Source: Streptomyces sulphureus DSM 40104
Lineage (GTDB): Bacteria; Actinomycetota; Actinomycetes; Streptomycetales; Streptomycetaceae
Length of the DNA: 64,000 bases
Direction: 5' to 3'
NCBI RefSeq assembly: GCF_000381025.1
Contig: NZ_KB905820.1
Coordinates: forward strand, 182,844-246,843
Shown: piece after piece, positions 50,438 through 61,837 of the stretch
Position numbering within the stretch: the first letter of the stretch is position 1
Layout: every line of letters begins with the position of its first letter
Program-made: the position numbers and the translations under genes
Notes under the pieces: generated by a model
The model's database searches: none
Seen by the model: only the letters and a program-made list of their open reading frames with translations
Told to the model about the DNA's origin: nothing

Positions 50438-51007
50438 GTGAGCTTCGAGGAGGAGGCGGTGCCCGACGGCGGACGTGCGCCGGAACCGGAGGGCCGGGCC
50501 GTCCCGGAGCCGTCCGGCGTCGATCTTGCCAGGGTGGCGCTGCGTGCCGCGAAGGAGCGTGCGCGTGAACGGGGCGCGGAGGCGCAGCAGAAGAAGCAGG
50601 CGCGAAGGGGCGGCGGCTTGCGCTCCGGCGCGCGCCGCGACGGGCGCGACCCCCTGCCCCTCGGTACGGCGGTGCAGCGCCTCGTCACCGAGCGCGGTTG
50701 GGAGACCCCGACCGCGGTCGGCGGCGTCATGGGGCGGTGGCCGCAGATCGTCGGCGCCGACATCGCGCAGCACTGCGAGCCGCAGCACTTCGACGAGGCG
50801 GAACGTGTCCTCGGCGTCCGCTGCGACTCCACGGCGTGGGCGACCCAACTGCGGTTGCTCGCCCCGAGGTTGGTGGCCCGGCTCAACGAGGACCTCGGCC
50901 ACGGCACCGTGCGCGCCCTGCGCGTACGCGGGCCCGAGGCGCCCCGGCGCAGCCCCGGCCCGCTGCGCGCCCCGGGAAGCAAGGGCCCCGGTGACACCTA
51001 CGGGTGA
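50438..51007 (+). CDS. DUF721 (DciA-like) protein
   Basis: 189 residues from GTG 50438 (GGGAGGTGG ribosome site; GTG 50429 also possible). The first ~70 residues are disordered and basic (RERGAEAQQKKQARRG). The DUF721 domain follows: AVQRLVTERGWETPTAVGGV, WPQIVGADIAQHCEPQHF and LRLLAPRLVARLNEDLG. DUF721 proteins include DciA, the helicase-operating factor of bacteria lacking DnaC/DnaI loaders. No DnaC homologue is visible here, so this gene is a good candidate partner for the intein-bearing DnaB. It lies between recF and gyrB, as in mycobacteria. Confidence 0.88.
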   Translation: MSFEEEAVPDGGRAPEPEGRAVPEPSGVDLARVALRAAKERARERGAEAQQKKQARRGGGLRSGARRDGRDPLPLGTAVQRLVTERGWETPTAVGGVMGRWPQIVGADIAQHCEPQHFDEAERVLGVRCDSTAWATQLRLLAPRLVARLNEDLGHGTVRALRVRGPEAPRRSPGPLRAPGSKGPGDTYG

Positions 51008-51394
51008 GCCCTGCCCGCGTCGCCAACTCGGCGCGACCGTAGAGGAGTACGGGACGGGGTTTCCGCAACACTACGCGTGCGTACGGATGCACTGCGTGAG
51101 GAAAGAGTGACGCCGCTCACATCGCACGGGCGTTGACGGAACGAAACCGGCTCGAAGCTCTGAGCGCCCGTGTGAGCCTCTCCGCCCCCCGGTCCGCATA
51201 TGGGGAGTCGGCACAAGGCAGTTGAGGGCGGCACATGCAGGCTCAGGTACCGGCAAACCCCCATTCACATCGTCGGCACCGGTACACTGGAGGGCAGCCG
51301 CCCCGTTGCGGAACATGTCGAACGACGCAGCCGCTCCGCCTTGTCCTGGTGACTCTCCTGGAGACGGCCTGTGCTGTGCCAGAAAGGGCGCTTC
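51008..51394. other. leader and promoter region of gyrB
   Basis: 387 bases without a gene. Short open frames lack ribosome sites. A TACACT at about 51292-51297 could be a -10, but no good -35 is spaced from it. In Streptomyces this region carries the supercoiling-sensitive gyrBA promoter; I cannot define it from sequence alone. Confidence 0.55.
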
Positions 51395-53446
51395 GTGGCC
51401 GATTCCGGCGATCTCAACGAAACAGAACAGAACCCGTCCGAGGGTGCCGAGGCGCCCCCGCAGCCGACCGAGCCGGTGCCTCCCGTCGACCGCGAGCACC
51501 CCGAGTCGTCGTACGACGCAAGCGCGATCACGGTTCTGGAGGGCCTGGAGGCCGTCCGGAAGCGGCCGGGCATGTACATCGGGTCGACCGGTGAGCGTGG
51601 CCTTCATCACCTCGTACAAGAGGTCGTCGACAACTCCGTCGACGAGGCTCTCGCCGGCCATGCGACCAAGATCGACGTGACGCTCCTCGCGGACGGCGGC
51701 GTCCGCGTCATCGACGACGGCCGCGGTATCCCCGTCGGCATCATCCCGTCGGAGAACAAGCCGGCCGTCGAGGTCGTGCTCACCGTCCTGCACGCGGGCG
51801 GCAAGTTCGGCGGCGGCGGGTACGCCGTCTCCGGCGGTCTGCACGGTGTCGGCGTCTCCGTGGTGAACGCCCTGTCGCAGCGGCTGGCCGTCGAGGTCAG
51901 AAGCGAGGGCTACCGCTGGACGCAGGACTACAAGCTCGGGACGCCGACGGCTCCGCTCCAGCGGAACGAGGAGACCGAGAGCACGGGCACCTGCGTCTCG
52001 TTCTGGGCTGACCCGGACATCTTCGACACCACGGACTACTCCTTCGAGACGCTCGCGCGCCGGTTCCAGGAGATGGCCTTCCTCAACCGGGGGTTGACCA
52101 TCACCCTCACCGACGAGCGCGAGGAGCGCGTCGACGAGGAGGGCAATCAGCTCTCGGTGACCTACCACTACGAGGGCGGCATCTCGGACTTCGTCCGCTA
52201 CCTCAACTCCCGCAAGGGCGAGCTCGTCCACCCGTCGGTGATCGACTTCGAGGCCGAGGACCCGGAGCGGCTGCTCTCGGTCGAGGTCGCGATGCAGTGG
52301 AACAACCAGTTCAGCGAGGGCGTCTACTCCTTCGCCAACACCATCCACACGCACGAGGGCGGCACCCACGAGGAGGGCTTCAGAGCGGCGCTCACCGGGC
52401 TGATCAACCGGTACGCGCGCGACAAGAAGCTGCTCCGCGAGAAGGACGACAACCTCACGGGCGAGGACATCCGCGAGGGGCTCACCGCGATCGTCTCGGT
52501 GAAGCTCGGGGAGCCGCAGTTCGAGGGTCAGACCAAGACCAAGCTCGGCAACACCGAGGCGAAGACCTTCGTGCAGAAGGTGGTCTACGAGAACTTCGCC
52601 GACTGGCTCGACCGCAACCCCAACGAGGCGTCGGACATCATCCGCAAGGGCATCCAGGCCGCGACGGCCCGGGTCGCCGCGCGCAAGGCGCGTGATCTCA
52701 CGCGCCGCAAGGGGTTGTTGGAGACGGCCTCGCTCCCCGGCAAGCTGTCGGACTGCCAGTCCAACGACCCCGCGAAGTGCGAGATCTTCATCGTCGAGGG
52801 CGACTCGGCGGGCGGCTCGGCGAAGTCCGGGCGCGACCCCGAGTACCAGGCGATCCTCCCGATCCGCGGCAAGATCCTGAATGTGGAGAAGGCCAGGATC
52901 GACAAGGTCCTCCAGAACGCCGAAGTCCAGGCGCTGATCTCCGCGTTCGGCACCGGTATCCACGAGGACTTCGACATCGAGAGGCTCCGATACCACAAGA
53001 TCATCTTGATGGCCGACGCCGACGTCGACGGCCAGCACATCAACACCCTGCTGTTGACGCTGTTGTTCCGCTTCATGCGCCCGCTCGTCGAGGCCGGCCA
53101 CGTCTTCCTGTCGCAGCCGCCGCTGTACAAGATCAAGTGGTCCAGGGACGAGTACCAGTACGCCTACTCCGACCGCGAGCGCGACAGCCTGATCTCGCTC
53201 GGCCGCGAGCAGGGCAAGCGGATCAGGGACGACTCGGTCCAGCGGTTCAAGGGTCTCGGCGAGATGAACGCCGAGGAGCTCCGCGTCACGACGATGGACC
53301 TCGAGCACCGCGTCCTGCGCCAGGTCACGCTCGACGACGCCGCTGCCGCCGACGACCTCTTCTCCATCCTCATGGGCGAGGACGTGGAGGCACGGCGCTC
53401 GTTCATCCAACGCAACGCCAAGGACGTCCGGTTCCTCGACATCTGA
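51395..53446 (+). CDS. gyrB: DNA gyrase subunit B
   Basis: 683 residues from GTG 51395 (AAAGGG before it). GHKL ATPase: YDASAITVLEGLEAVRKRPG, EVVDNSVDEALAGHA, and HAGGKFGGGGYAVSGGLHGV. Then the transducer domain, and the TOPRIM domain with IVEGDSAGGSAKSGRDPEYQ, the PLRGK-type LPIRGKILNVEKA, and the DADVDGQHI metal-binding triad. The C-terminus RFLDI ends the gene normally. With GyrA it makes negative supercoils using ATP and is the target of novobiocin-type antibiotics. gyrA follows after 50 bases. Confidence 0.98.
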   Translation: MADSGDLNETEQNPSEGAEAPPQPTEPVPPVDREHPESSYDASAITVLEGLEAVRKRPGMYIGSTGERGLHHLVQEVVDNSVDEALAGHATKIDVTLLADGGVRVIDDGRGIPVGIIPSENKPAVEVVLTVLHAGGKFGGGGYAVSGGLHGVGVSVVNALSQRLAVEVRSEGYRWTQDYKLGTPTAPLQRNEETESTGTCVSFWADPDIFDTTDYSFETLARRFQEMAFLNRGLTITLTDEREERVDEEGNQLSVTYHYEGGISDFVRYLNSRKGELVHPSVIDFEAEDPERLLSVEVAMQWNNQFSEGVYSFANTIHTHEGGTHEEGFRAALTGLINRYARDKKLLREKDDNLTGEDIREGLTAIVSVKLGEPQFEGQTKTKLGNTEAKTFVQKVVYENFADWLDRNPNEASDIIRKGIQAATARVAARKARDLTRRKGLLETASLPGKLSDCQSNDPAKCEIFIVEGDSAGGSAKSGRDPEYQAILPIRGKILNVEKARIDKVLQNAEVQALISAFGTGIHEDFDIERLRYHKIILMADADVDGQHINTLLLTLLFRFMRPLVEAGHVFLSQPPLYKIKWSRDEYQYAYSDRERDSLISLGREQGKRIRDDSVQRFKGLGEMNAEELRVTTMDLEHRVLRQVTLDDAAAADDLFSILMGEDVEARRSFIQRNAKDVRFLDI

Positions 53447-53496
53447 CGTCGGCCCGAACGATGCGACGTACACAGCAGAAGGACTTGATCTGAGCA

Positions 53497-56088
<2,592 letters not shown>

Positions 56089-56097
56089 GAGCAGGGC

Positions 56098-56721
56098 GTG
56101 AGTGGTGCTCAGCCTCAGCCGCAGGCCCAGCCTCAGCCCCCACCGCACCACCCGCCGCGGGCGTACCCCGCGCCGCCGGCCGGTGCGCCGCCCGTCGAGG
56201 GGCAGCACACCGGCGGCGGTCAGTCCGTCGGAGCCCAGGGCGGCGCCCCCGGCGCCCAACCGCCGCAGCACGAGCAAGGCGGGCAGTCCGGCGGTCAGTC
56301 CGGCACCCAGGGCGTGCGCCGTCCGCGTACGGGCGCGCGGACGGTGCCGCGGACGCGCAAGGCCCGGCTGCGGGTGGCGAAGGCCGACCCGTGGTCGGTG
56401 ATGAAGGTCAGCTTCCTGCTCTCGATCGCGCTCGGCGTCTGCACCGTCGTCGCCGTCGCGGTGCTGTGGATGGTGATGGACGCGATGGGCGTCTTCTCCA
56501 CCCTCGGGGGCACGATCAGCCAGGCCACGGGTTCTGAGGGGAGCAGCGGCTTCGACCTGGAGTCCTTCCTCTCGCTGCCGCGGGTGCTCCTCTTCACCTC
56601 GCTGATCGCCGTCATCGACGTCGTCCTCGCCACGGCGCTGGCGACGCTGGGGGCGTTTATCTACAACCTCTCGGCCGGCTTCGTCGGCGGTGTCGAGCTG
56701 ACGCTCGCCGAGGACGAGTAG
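56098..56721 (+). CDS. DUF3566 domain-containing membrane protein
   Basis: 207 residues from GTG 56098 (AGGAG before it), only nine bases after the gyrA stop. Residues 1-85 are disordered and Gln/Pro-rich. The DUF3566 domain covers about 90-205: RLRVAKADPWSVMKVSFLLS, a first helix LSIALGVCTVVAVAVLWMVM, an extracellular loop, and a second helix LLFTSLIAVIDVVLATALATL. It is conserved directly after gyrA across actinobacteria; in M. tuberculosis the equivalent is the CwsA region, where a cell-division role was reported for CwsA. Function here is unknown. Confidence 0.9.
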   Translation: MSGAQPQPQAQPQPPPHHPPRAYPAPPAGAPPVEGQHTGGGQSVGAQGGAPGAQPPQHEQGGQSGGQSGTQGVRRPRTGARTVPRTRKARLRVAKADPWSVMKVSFLLSIALGVCTVVAVAVLWMVMDAMGVFSTLGGTISQATGSEGSSGFDLESFLSLPRVLLFTSLIAVIDVVLATALATLGAFIYNLSAGFVGGVELTLAEDE

Positions 56722-56813
56722 TCCCCGCGTCCCGCCTGGTGGCGGGGTGCGGGAGCCGCAGCGGAAGCGATTTGGGGCTCAGGCGCGAGTGCGCTAATCT
56801 TTCCGTGCGGCAA

Positions 56814-56890
56814 GGGGCTATAGCTCAGATGGTTAGAGCGCATCCCTGATAAGGATGAGGCCACAGGTTCAAGTCCTGTTAGCCCCACCA
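56814..56890 (+). tRNA. tRNA-Ile (GAT)
   Basis: Full cloverleaf: acceptor GGGGCTA pairs with TAGCCCC, D-arm TAGCTCAGATGGTTAGAGCG, anticodon loop with GAT at 56848-56850, and T-arm ACAGGTTCAAGTCCTGT. The CCA end is encoded at 56888-56890. A terminator follows two bases later. Confidence 0.97.
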
Positions 56891-56892
56891 GC

Positions 56893-56930
56893 GCGAGAAG
56901 GCCCAGCCGGGATCGGCTGGGCCTTCTCGC
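56893..56930. terminator. hairpin terminator after tRNA-Ile
   Basis: A perfect 17-base stem, GCGAGAAGGCCCAGCCG, with a GGAT loop (56910-56913). Also usable from the other strand. Confidence 0.88.
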
Positions 56931-57171
56931 ATCCACGGCTGACATCTGCCGTACGAGCACGGGCAGCAGCCCGGCTGCCTGCTCCACCCCGCGCTTGCAG
57001 TTGGTCCCGGTCCGCGTGACGGGCTGATCGGCGAGCCCGACCGCTGACCCGCAGGCCAGGAAGTGCCGGGTCGCTTCTCCGACCAAGGACTCCGCGGCTG
57101 TTCACCGTCGCGGCGATGAGTTCTTCCGGTCTCGGTGGTCTACCTTTCACCGACCACACAGGAGGAGCTAC

Positions 57172-57816
57172 ATGACCCAGCTATTGAGGGTTCAGAACTT
57201 CACCGTCTCGAGCGACGGATTCGGTGCCGGAGAACATCAGAGCCTGGAACGGCCGTTCGGCCACGCCGATCCAGCGGTCCTGATGGCCTGGGCCTTCGCC
57301 ACGGCGAGCTTCCCCAACCGCACCGACCCCGGCGGCACCCGCGGCCTCGACGACTACTTCACGCGGGACTTCACCCACAACATCGGGGCCGAGATCATGG
57401 GCCGCAACAAGTTCGGTCCTCAGCGCGGGCCCTGGCAGGACCACGAATGGCAGGGCTGGTGGGGGGAGGAACCGCCGTTCCACACCCCGGTGTTCGTCAT
57501 GACGCACTACACGCGCCCGTCGTTCACGCTCTCCGACACCACGTTCCACTTCGTCGACGGCGAACCCGCCGCGGCCCTCGCACAGGCCAGGGAGGCGGCG
57601 GAGGGCAAGGACGTCCGACTCGGCGGAGGGGCGACCACCGTCCGGGAGTTCCTCGACGCGGACCTCGTCGACACCCTGCATGTGGCGGTCTCGCCGGTGA
57701 AGCTCGGGTCCGGGGTGAAGCTCTGGGACTCCCCCGACGAGTTGCGCGACCGTTTCCACCTCGACGTCGTGCCCAGCCCGAGCGGCGTGACGCACTACCT
57801 GTTCTGGCGCAAGTGA
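57172..57816 (+). CDS. dihydrofolate reductase-family (RibD C-terminal) protein
   Basis: 214 residues, ATG after ACAGGAGGAGCTAC. The family fold is seen in the N-terminus LLRVQNFTVSSDGFGAGEHQ, the HNIGAEIMGRNKFG segment, the beta strand TPVFVMTHYTRP, the NADPH-binding KDVRLGGGATTVREFLDADL, and the C-terminal LHVAVSPVKLGSGVKLW. Proteins like this are NADPH-dependent reductases of unknown substrate and are common as single accessory genes in Streptomyces. It lies alone between tRNA-Ile and the DLW-39 gene, so it may be an insertion at the tRNA. Confidence 0.87.
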   Translation: MTQLLRVQNFTVSSDGFGAGEHQSLERPFGHADPAVLMAWAFATASFPNRTDPGGTRGLDDYFTRDFTHNIGAEIMGRNKFGPQRGPWQDHEWQGWWGEEPPFHTPVFVMTHYTRPSFTLSDTTFHFVDGEPAAALAQAREAAEGKDVRLGGGATTVREFLDADLVDTLHVAVSPVKLGSGVKLWDSPDELRDRFHLDVVPSPSGVTHYLFWRK

Positions 57817-58020
57817 CACAAGCCGTTCCTGGCGGCAGCCGCCGGGGAGAGCGCGCCGCTCGACGTCGGCCGCGGTGAACGCGGCGGTTGAGCGCTCCTG
57901 CTGGCCGACCAACGGCCGGTGACGCGCGGCTGCTTTAGCGGGGTCGGCCGCTCGGGGCGACCTCCGGACAAGGGCCGGGCCGCAGGTTCAAAGTCCTGTG
58001 CGCCTGCGCAGTCGCAGAGA
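57817..58020. other. gap with a tRNA-like T-arm fragment
   Basis: No gene is seen. At 57982-58001 the text GCAGGTTCAAAGTCCTGTGC resembles the T-arm of tRNA-Ile with one inserted A, but the other tRNA arms are absent. It may be a decayed tRNA or attachment-site remnant. Confidence 0.4.
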
Positions 58021-58040
58021 CCCCGACCGGCAGGTCGGGG
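58021..58040. terminator. short hairpin upstream of the DLW-39 gene
   Basis: CCCCGACC-GGCA-GGTCGGGG, an eight-base perfect stem. It could end the DHFR-like transcript. Confidence 0.55.
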
Positions 58041-58198
58041 CGTCCGTCGTATGCGGCTGGGGTACGTTCGGGCGGCTTGTGCGGTTCCCGTGAGGAGTGC
58101 GCGATTTCCGGCACTGCCGACCGCCCCTGCCGAGAACCTGTTTGGGTATCATCGGGCGGCAGTCAGGTCCCAACGTCTAGGAATGACGAGGTAGCGCG

Positions 58199-58333
58199 GT
58201 GAAGAAGCTTTTCCTGGTCGCACTGGCCGCGATCGGTGGCCTCCTCGTATACAGGCAGATCCAGGCGGATCGCGCCGAGCAGGATCTGTGGACGGAGGCG
58301 ACCGACTCCGTGTCCGCAGGTTCCGGCGTGTGA
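58199..58333 (+). CDS. DLW-39 family small membrane protein
   Basis: 44 residues from GTG 58199, with GAGG seven bases before. KKLFLVALAAIGGLLVYRQI forms a single membrane helix, and the remainder QADRAEQDLWTEATDS carries the D-L-W triplet that names the family. It is a tiny, conserved actinobacterial protein of unknown function, found near gyrA and tRNA-Ile in streptomycetes. A strong hairpin terminator starts 18 bases after the stop, indicating an independent transcript. Its small size makes it easy to miss. Confidence 0.88.
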   Translation: MKKLFLVALAAIGGLLVYRQIQADRAEQDLWTEATDSVSAGSGV

Positions 58334-58351
58334 CGCTGCGAGGCTTCCGGC

Positions 58352-58382
58352 AGAGCCCCGACCGCTCAGCGGTCGGGGCTCT
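58352..58382. terminator. hairpin terminator after the DLW-39 gene
   Basis: Arms AGAGCCCCGACCGCT (58352-58366) and exact complement (58368-58382) around one base. Confidence 0.85.
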
Positions 58383-58537
58383 CTCATGTCCGGGTCCGGG
58401 GCGGAAGGAGCTCAACTCACCTGCTTCCGGGGCCTGTTGCAGTACCGTGACGCGCTCCCCTCTTGAAGTGTGCTACTGCAAAGTCTTACGGTCCTTACGC
58501 AGTGCAGGACGAGTCGTGAGTGCAGGGGGAGACGACG

Positions 58538-60478
58538 ATGGACCGGTTGGGCAGACGCGCGTCGGGGGCCGTACTCGGCGCCCTTCTCGTGGTGGGGGCG
58601 GCCGCGGGGCCGGGGATGGCGCAGACGGCCCCGCGCGGGGGCGCGGTAGCCGCGCCGAACGTCGCGGACGAAAAGGCGAGTTCACTCGTGATGGTGCTCG
58701 ACTCCTCGGGGTCGATGGACGACGACGACGGCTCCGGACAGAGCCGCATCACCTCGGCGCGGAAAGCGGTCGGCACCGTCGTCGACGCGCTCCCCGACGG
58801 ACACCCCACCGGGCTGCGCCTCTACGGCGCCGACCGCAACAAGGGGTGCACCGACACCCGCCTCGCCGAACCCGTCGCACCGCTCGACAGGGACGGCATG
58901 AAGAAGGCGGTCGCCAAGGTCCGCCCGAAGGGCGACACCCCCATCGGGCTTTCGCTCCGCAAAGCCGCCCAGGACCTCCCCGAGACGCCCTCCGGCACGA
59001 TCGGAAAGCGCACCGTCCTGCTGATCTCCGACGGTGAGGACAACTGCAACGAGCCGCCGCCGTGCGAAGCCGCGGAGGAGCTCGCCGAGAAGGGCGTCGA
59101 CCTGCGGGTCGACGTCATCGGCTTCCAGGTCGGCGGAACGGCGCGGGAGCAGTTGAGCTGCGTCGCGGAGAAGGGCGAGGGCAGCTACTACGACGCCCCC
59201 GACGCCGACGCGCTCGCCCGCCAGCTTCAACGCGCGGCCCGCACCTCGGCCGACGCCTACCAGCTCGACGGGAAGCGCCTCACCGGCGGCCTCGACCGCG
59301 GCAAGGCGGCCCAACTCGACGCCGGCAGCGGCCAGTACGTCGACACCATCGGGCCACGCGAGACCCGCTGGTACCGCGTGGAGATGGACGAGAAGTCCAC
59401 CAATGCGCTCAGCGTCACCGGGGTGCCCAATCCCGGCATGGACATCTCCAGAAGCGACGGCCTGCGGCTCCAGATCTACGGTCCCGGCAAGAAGGCGTAC
59501 TGCAAGCGCGTCACCGCGACCATGGGCCAGGACGAGGGCGCCGCGCCCCTCGTCGCCGCGGCCCACCGCGTCCCCGACGACGTGCAGACCTCCGGGTCCT
59601 GCGACCGCGGCGCCGGCGAGTATCTGGTCTCCGTGGAGCGGCAGGCCGGGGTCCGGGTGGGCGGCGAGGGCCGGGACACCGACTGGCCCATCGAGCTGGC
59701 CTACACCGTCGAGGCGCCCCTCGACGACGGCGTGCAGCCGGCGGGCGCCCGAACGGAGCTGGGCGACGCGGCGGGCCCGCAGGCGCGGCTCCCGCAGGCG
59801 CAGCCGAAGAAGGTGCAGGGCGGCACCGGCTTCAACGACGCGCGCAAGGTCACCAGCGGCGTCTGGCGCGACACCCTGGTGCCGGCGCAGACCCGTTGGT
59901 ACCGCGTACCGGCCGGCTGGGGCCAACAGGTGCGCTACGACGTCGAGTTCAGCAACGAACCCACCGTCGACGGCCACAGCAGCGAACGCAGCAGGATCAC
60001 CACCGACCTGTACTCGCCGAACCGCTTCCCGATCGACAACGACTCGGCGCTCGACGGGAGCGGACGGTACGACGGGCGCCCCGTGCGCCTCTCCGCCGGC
60101 ACCGTGCCGGTCTCCTGGGCCAACAGGTACGAGAGCAACAAGCAGGTCCGCGCGGTCAACACCGACGGGGAGTACTACCTCGCCGTCACCCTCGGCGCGG
60201 ACGCCGCGAAGATCGCCGAGAACCCGGAGATCGGCATCGTCCTCCGCCTCGACGTCAAGGGAAAGGCGAAGTCCGGACCTCAACACGAGGCGGCAGCCGA
60301 CACGTCGCAGGCTGACGGCACCGACTCGGCCTCGGACGAAGGGGGTTGGGGACGCGGCACCGTGGCCGCCGTCACGGGAGGCGCCGGCGCGGTGCTCCTC
60401 GGTGGACTCGGCGCCTGGTACCTGCTGGCCCGGAAGCGGACGAGGAGCGTCGGTCCGACGAACGGAGACTTCCGATGA
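58538..60478 (+). CDS. exported VWA-domain protein with C-terminal membrane anchor
   Basis: 646 residues. A signal peptide (1-29, cleaving near GMAQTAP) precedes a von Willebrand A domain (about 46-240) with an intact MIDAS D-x-S-x-S at 55-59 (VMVLDSSGSMDDDD), then KRTVLLISDGEDNC, with disulfide-type cysteines nearby. Two beta-rich modules follow, each with an ETRWYRV or QTRWYRV motif. One helix (TVAAVTGGAGAVLLGGLGAW, about 612-632) anchors it, with a short basic cytoplasmic tail. ATG 58538 has GGGGGAG before it. The next gene overlaps by four bases and shares the C-terminal architecture, so they probably form a membrane complex. Function unknown. Confidence 0.88.
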   Translation: MDRLGRRASGAVLGALLVVGAAAGPGMAQTAPRGGAVAAPNVADEKASSLVMVLDSSGSMDDDDGSGQSRITSARKAVGTVVDALPDGHPTGLRLYGADRNKGCTDTRLAEPVAPLDRDGMKKAVAKVRPKGDTPIGLSLRKAAQDLPETPSGTIGKRTVLLISDGEDNCNEPPPCEAAEELAEKGVDLRVDVIGFQVGGTAREQLSCVAEKGEGSYYDAPDADALARQLQRAARTSADAYQLDGKRLTGGLDRGKAAQLDAGSGQYVDTIGPRETRWYRVEMDEKSTNALSVTGVPNPGMDISRSDGLRLQIYGPGKKAYCKRVTATMGQDEGAAPLVAAAHRVPDDVQTSGSCDRGAGEYLVSVERQAGVRVGGEGRDTDWPIELAYTVEAPLDDGVQPAGARTELGDAAGPQARLPQAQPKKVQGGTGFNDARKVTSGVWRDTLVPAQTRWYRVPAGWGQQVRYDVEFSNEPTVDGHSSERSRITTDLYSPNRFPIDNDSALDGSGRYDGRPVRLSAGTVPVSWANRYESNKQVRAVNTDGEYYLAVTLGADAAKIAENPEIGIVLRLDVKGKAKSGPQHEAAADTSQADGTDSASDEGGWGRGTVAAVTGGAGAVLLGGLGAWYLLARKRTRSVGPTNGDFR

Positions 60479-61833
60479 GGAACATACGCACGTGCGCCAC
60501 CGCTTCCCTCGCGCTCGGCGTCCTCGCGGCGACGGCGGGCCAGGCGACGGCAGACGGGGGCGCTGCGGGGTACGCACTCGACGCGGCAGCAGAGCGCGTC
60601 ACCGGTGCGAAGACCAGCGGGGACGGCCCGGCAGTCACGCCCGGCACCTATCGGGACGCCATCGAGCGCAACGAGCAGAAGTACTACACCGTCAACCTCG
60701 ACGGCACCTCGCACGCCTACCTTTCCGTGACGGCGGCCCCGAAGCCGGGGCAGAAGATCAAGAAGCTGGAGGACGGGTTGGAGCTCCAGCTCACCACCGT
60801 CGACGGCGATCGGTGCGGTTCCGTGCTCCCCACGAAGGTCAACTTCACCGGCGACGGCACGACGCACCCGCTCACCGGCACCGTCAGCCGCATCATCGGC
60901 GAGGACGACAAGTGCCAGCAGCGCGGCCCGTACCTCCTCTCCGTCGGGCGCAAGAGCAGCGCCCTGTCGGACCCGGGCGCGTGGCCGCTGGAGCTGCGCT
61001 ACATGTCCGAGCCGGGCATCAAGGGCGATCCGCCCTCCGGAGCCGACCCCACGGACGCCGAGGAGAGCCCTGCCCCCGACGTCACGGGCGAGCCGCGGAA
61101 AGCCCGCGGCGGACTGGGGTTCGGCGCGGCGCGCAGCCTCGGCGACGGCGTGTGGAAGGACCGGCTGAAGCCCGCCGAGACGCGCTACTACCGCGTGCCC
61201 GTCGACTGGGGCCAACGGCTCAACGTCAGCGTGGAGTTGGGGAACGCCGACGCCGGCGCCGACGCCGAAAAGCGGCTCCCCAGTACCGTCTTCGACGCGT
61301 TCGGCGTGCAGCTCTACAACCCGGCGCGGATGCGCATGGGGGACTCCGTCTGGGAGCCGTACCGCGGCGAGTCGGCCGCGATCCAGCGGCAGACGGCGAA
61401 CGTCACCTACGCCAACCGCTTCGACGACGATGCGAAGGGCGCCCAGGTCGCCGGGTGGCACTACGTCGCCGTCACGGCGTCGCCCGAGCTGGAGGAGTAC
61501 TTCGACGGCACCTCCGCGCCCGTGACCCTGCGCATGGAAGTCAAGGGGAAGCAGGCTCAGGCGCCCTCCTACCGGGAGGACCTGAGCGAGGCGGGGTTCG
61601 GTGTCGACGACTCGGACCGCGAGCAGGCGGCCAAGGGCCAGACGGCGGCGCAGGCCGAGGAGTCGGCCGACCGGTCGCTGCTCGGCTACGCGGGCATCGG
61701 CGTCGGAACCGCACTGCTCGCGGGGCTCGGGGCCTGGGTGCTGATCGCCCGTAGGCGCGCGGCAGCGGGGAACCGGAGCGCCGGGCCTTCGTACGGGTAC
61801 GGGCCCAACGGCCCCTATCCGCCCCGGAGTTAG
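60475..61833 (+). CDS. membrane-anchored exported protein, paralogue of the VWA protein's C-terminal half
   Basis: 452 residues. The signal peptide is IRTCATASLALGVLAATAGQ then ATADGG. Two beta-rich modules follow, with NEQKYYTVNLDG and then GDGVWKDRLKPAETRYYRVP, the latter closely matching SGVWRDTLVPAQTRWYRVP in the gene before. The C-terminal anchor is YAGIGVGTALLAGLGAWVLI. There is no VWA domain. The ATG lies within the stop of the VWA gene (ATGA), so translation is coupled. It ends four bases before the convergent kinase gene. No family name was recognised for the modules. Confidence 0.83.
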   Translation: MRNIRTCATASLALGVLAATAGQATADGGAAGYALDAAAERVTGAKTSGDGPAVTPGTYRDAIERNEQKYYTVNLDGTSHAYLSVTAAPKPGQKIKKLEDGLELQLTTVDGDRCGSVLPTKVNFTGDGTTHPLTGTVSRIIGEDDKCQQRGPYLLSVGRKSSALSDPGAWPLELRYMSEPGIKGDPPSGADPTDAEESPAPDVTGEPRKARGGLGFGAARSLGDGVWKDRLKPAETRYYRVPVDWGQRLNVSVELGNADAGADAEKRLPSTVFDAFGVQLYNPARMRMGDSVWEPYRGESAAIQRQTANVTYANRFDDDAKGAQVAGWHYVAVTASPELEEYFDGTSAPVTLRMEVKGKQAQAPSYREDLSEAGFGVDDSDREQAAKGQTAAQAEESADRSLLGYAGIGVGTALLAGLGAWVLIARRRAAAGNRSAGPSYGYGPNGPYPPRS

Positions 61834-61837
61834 CCGC

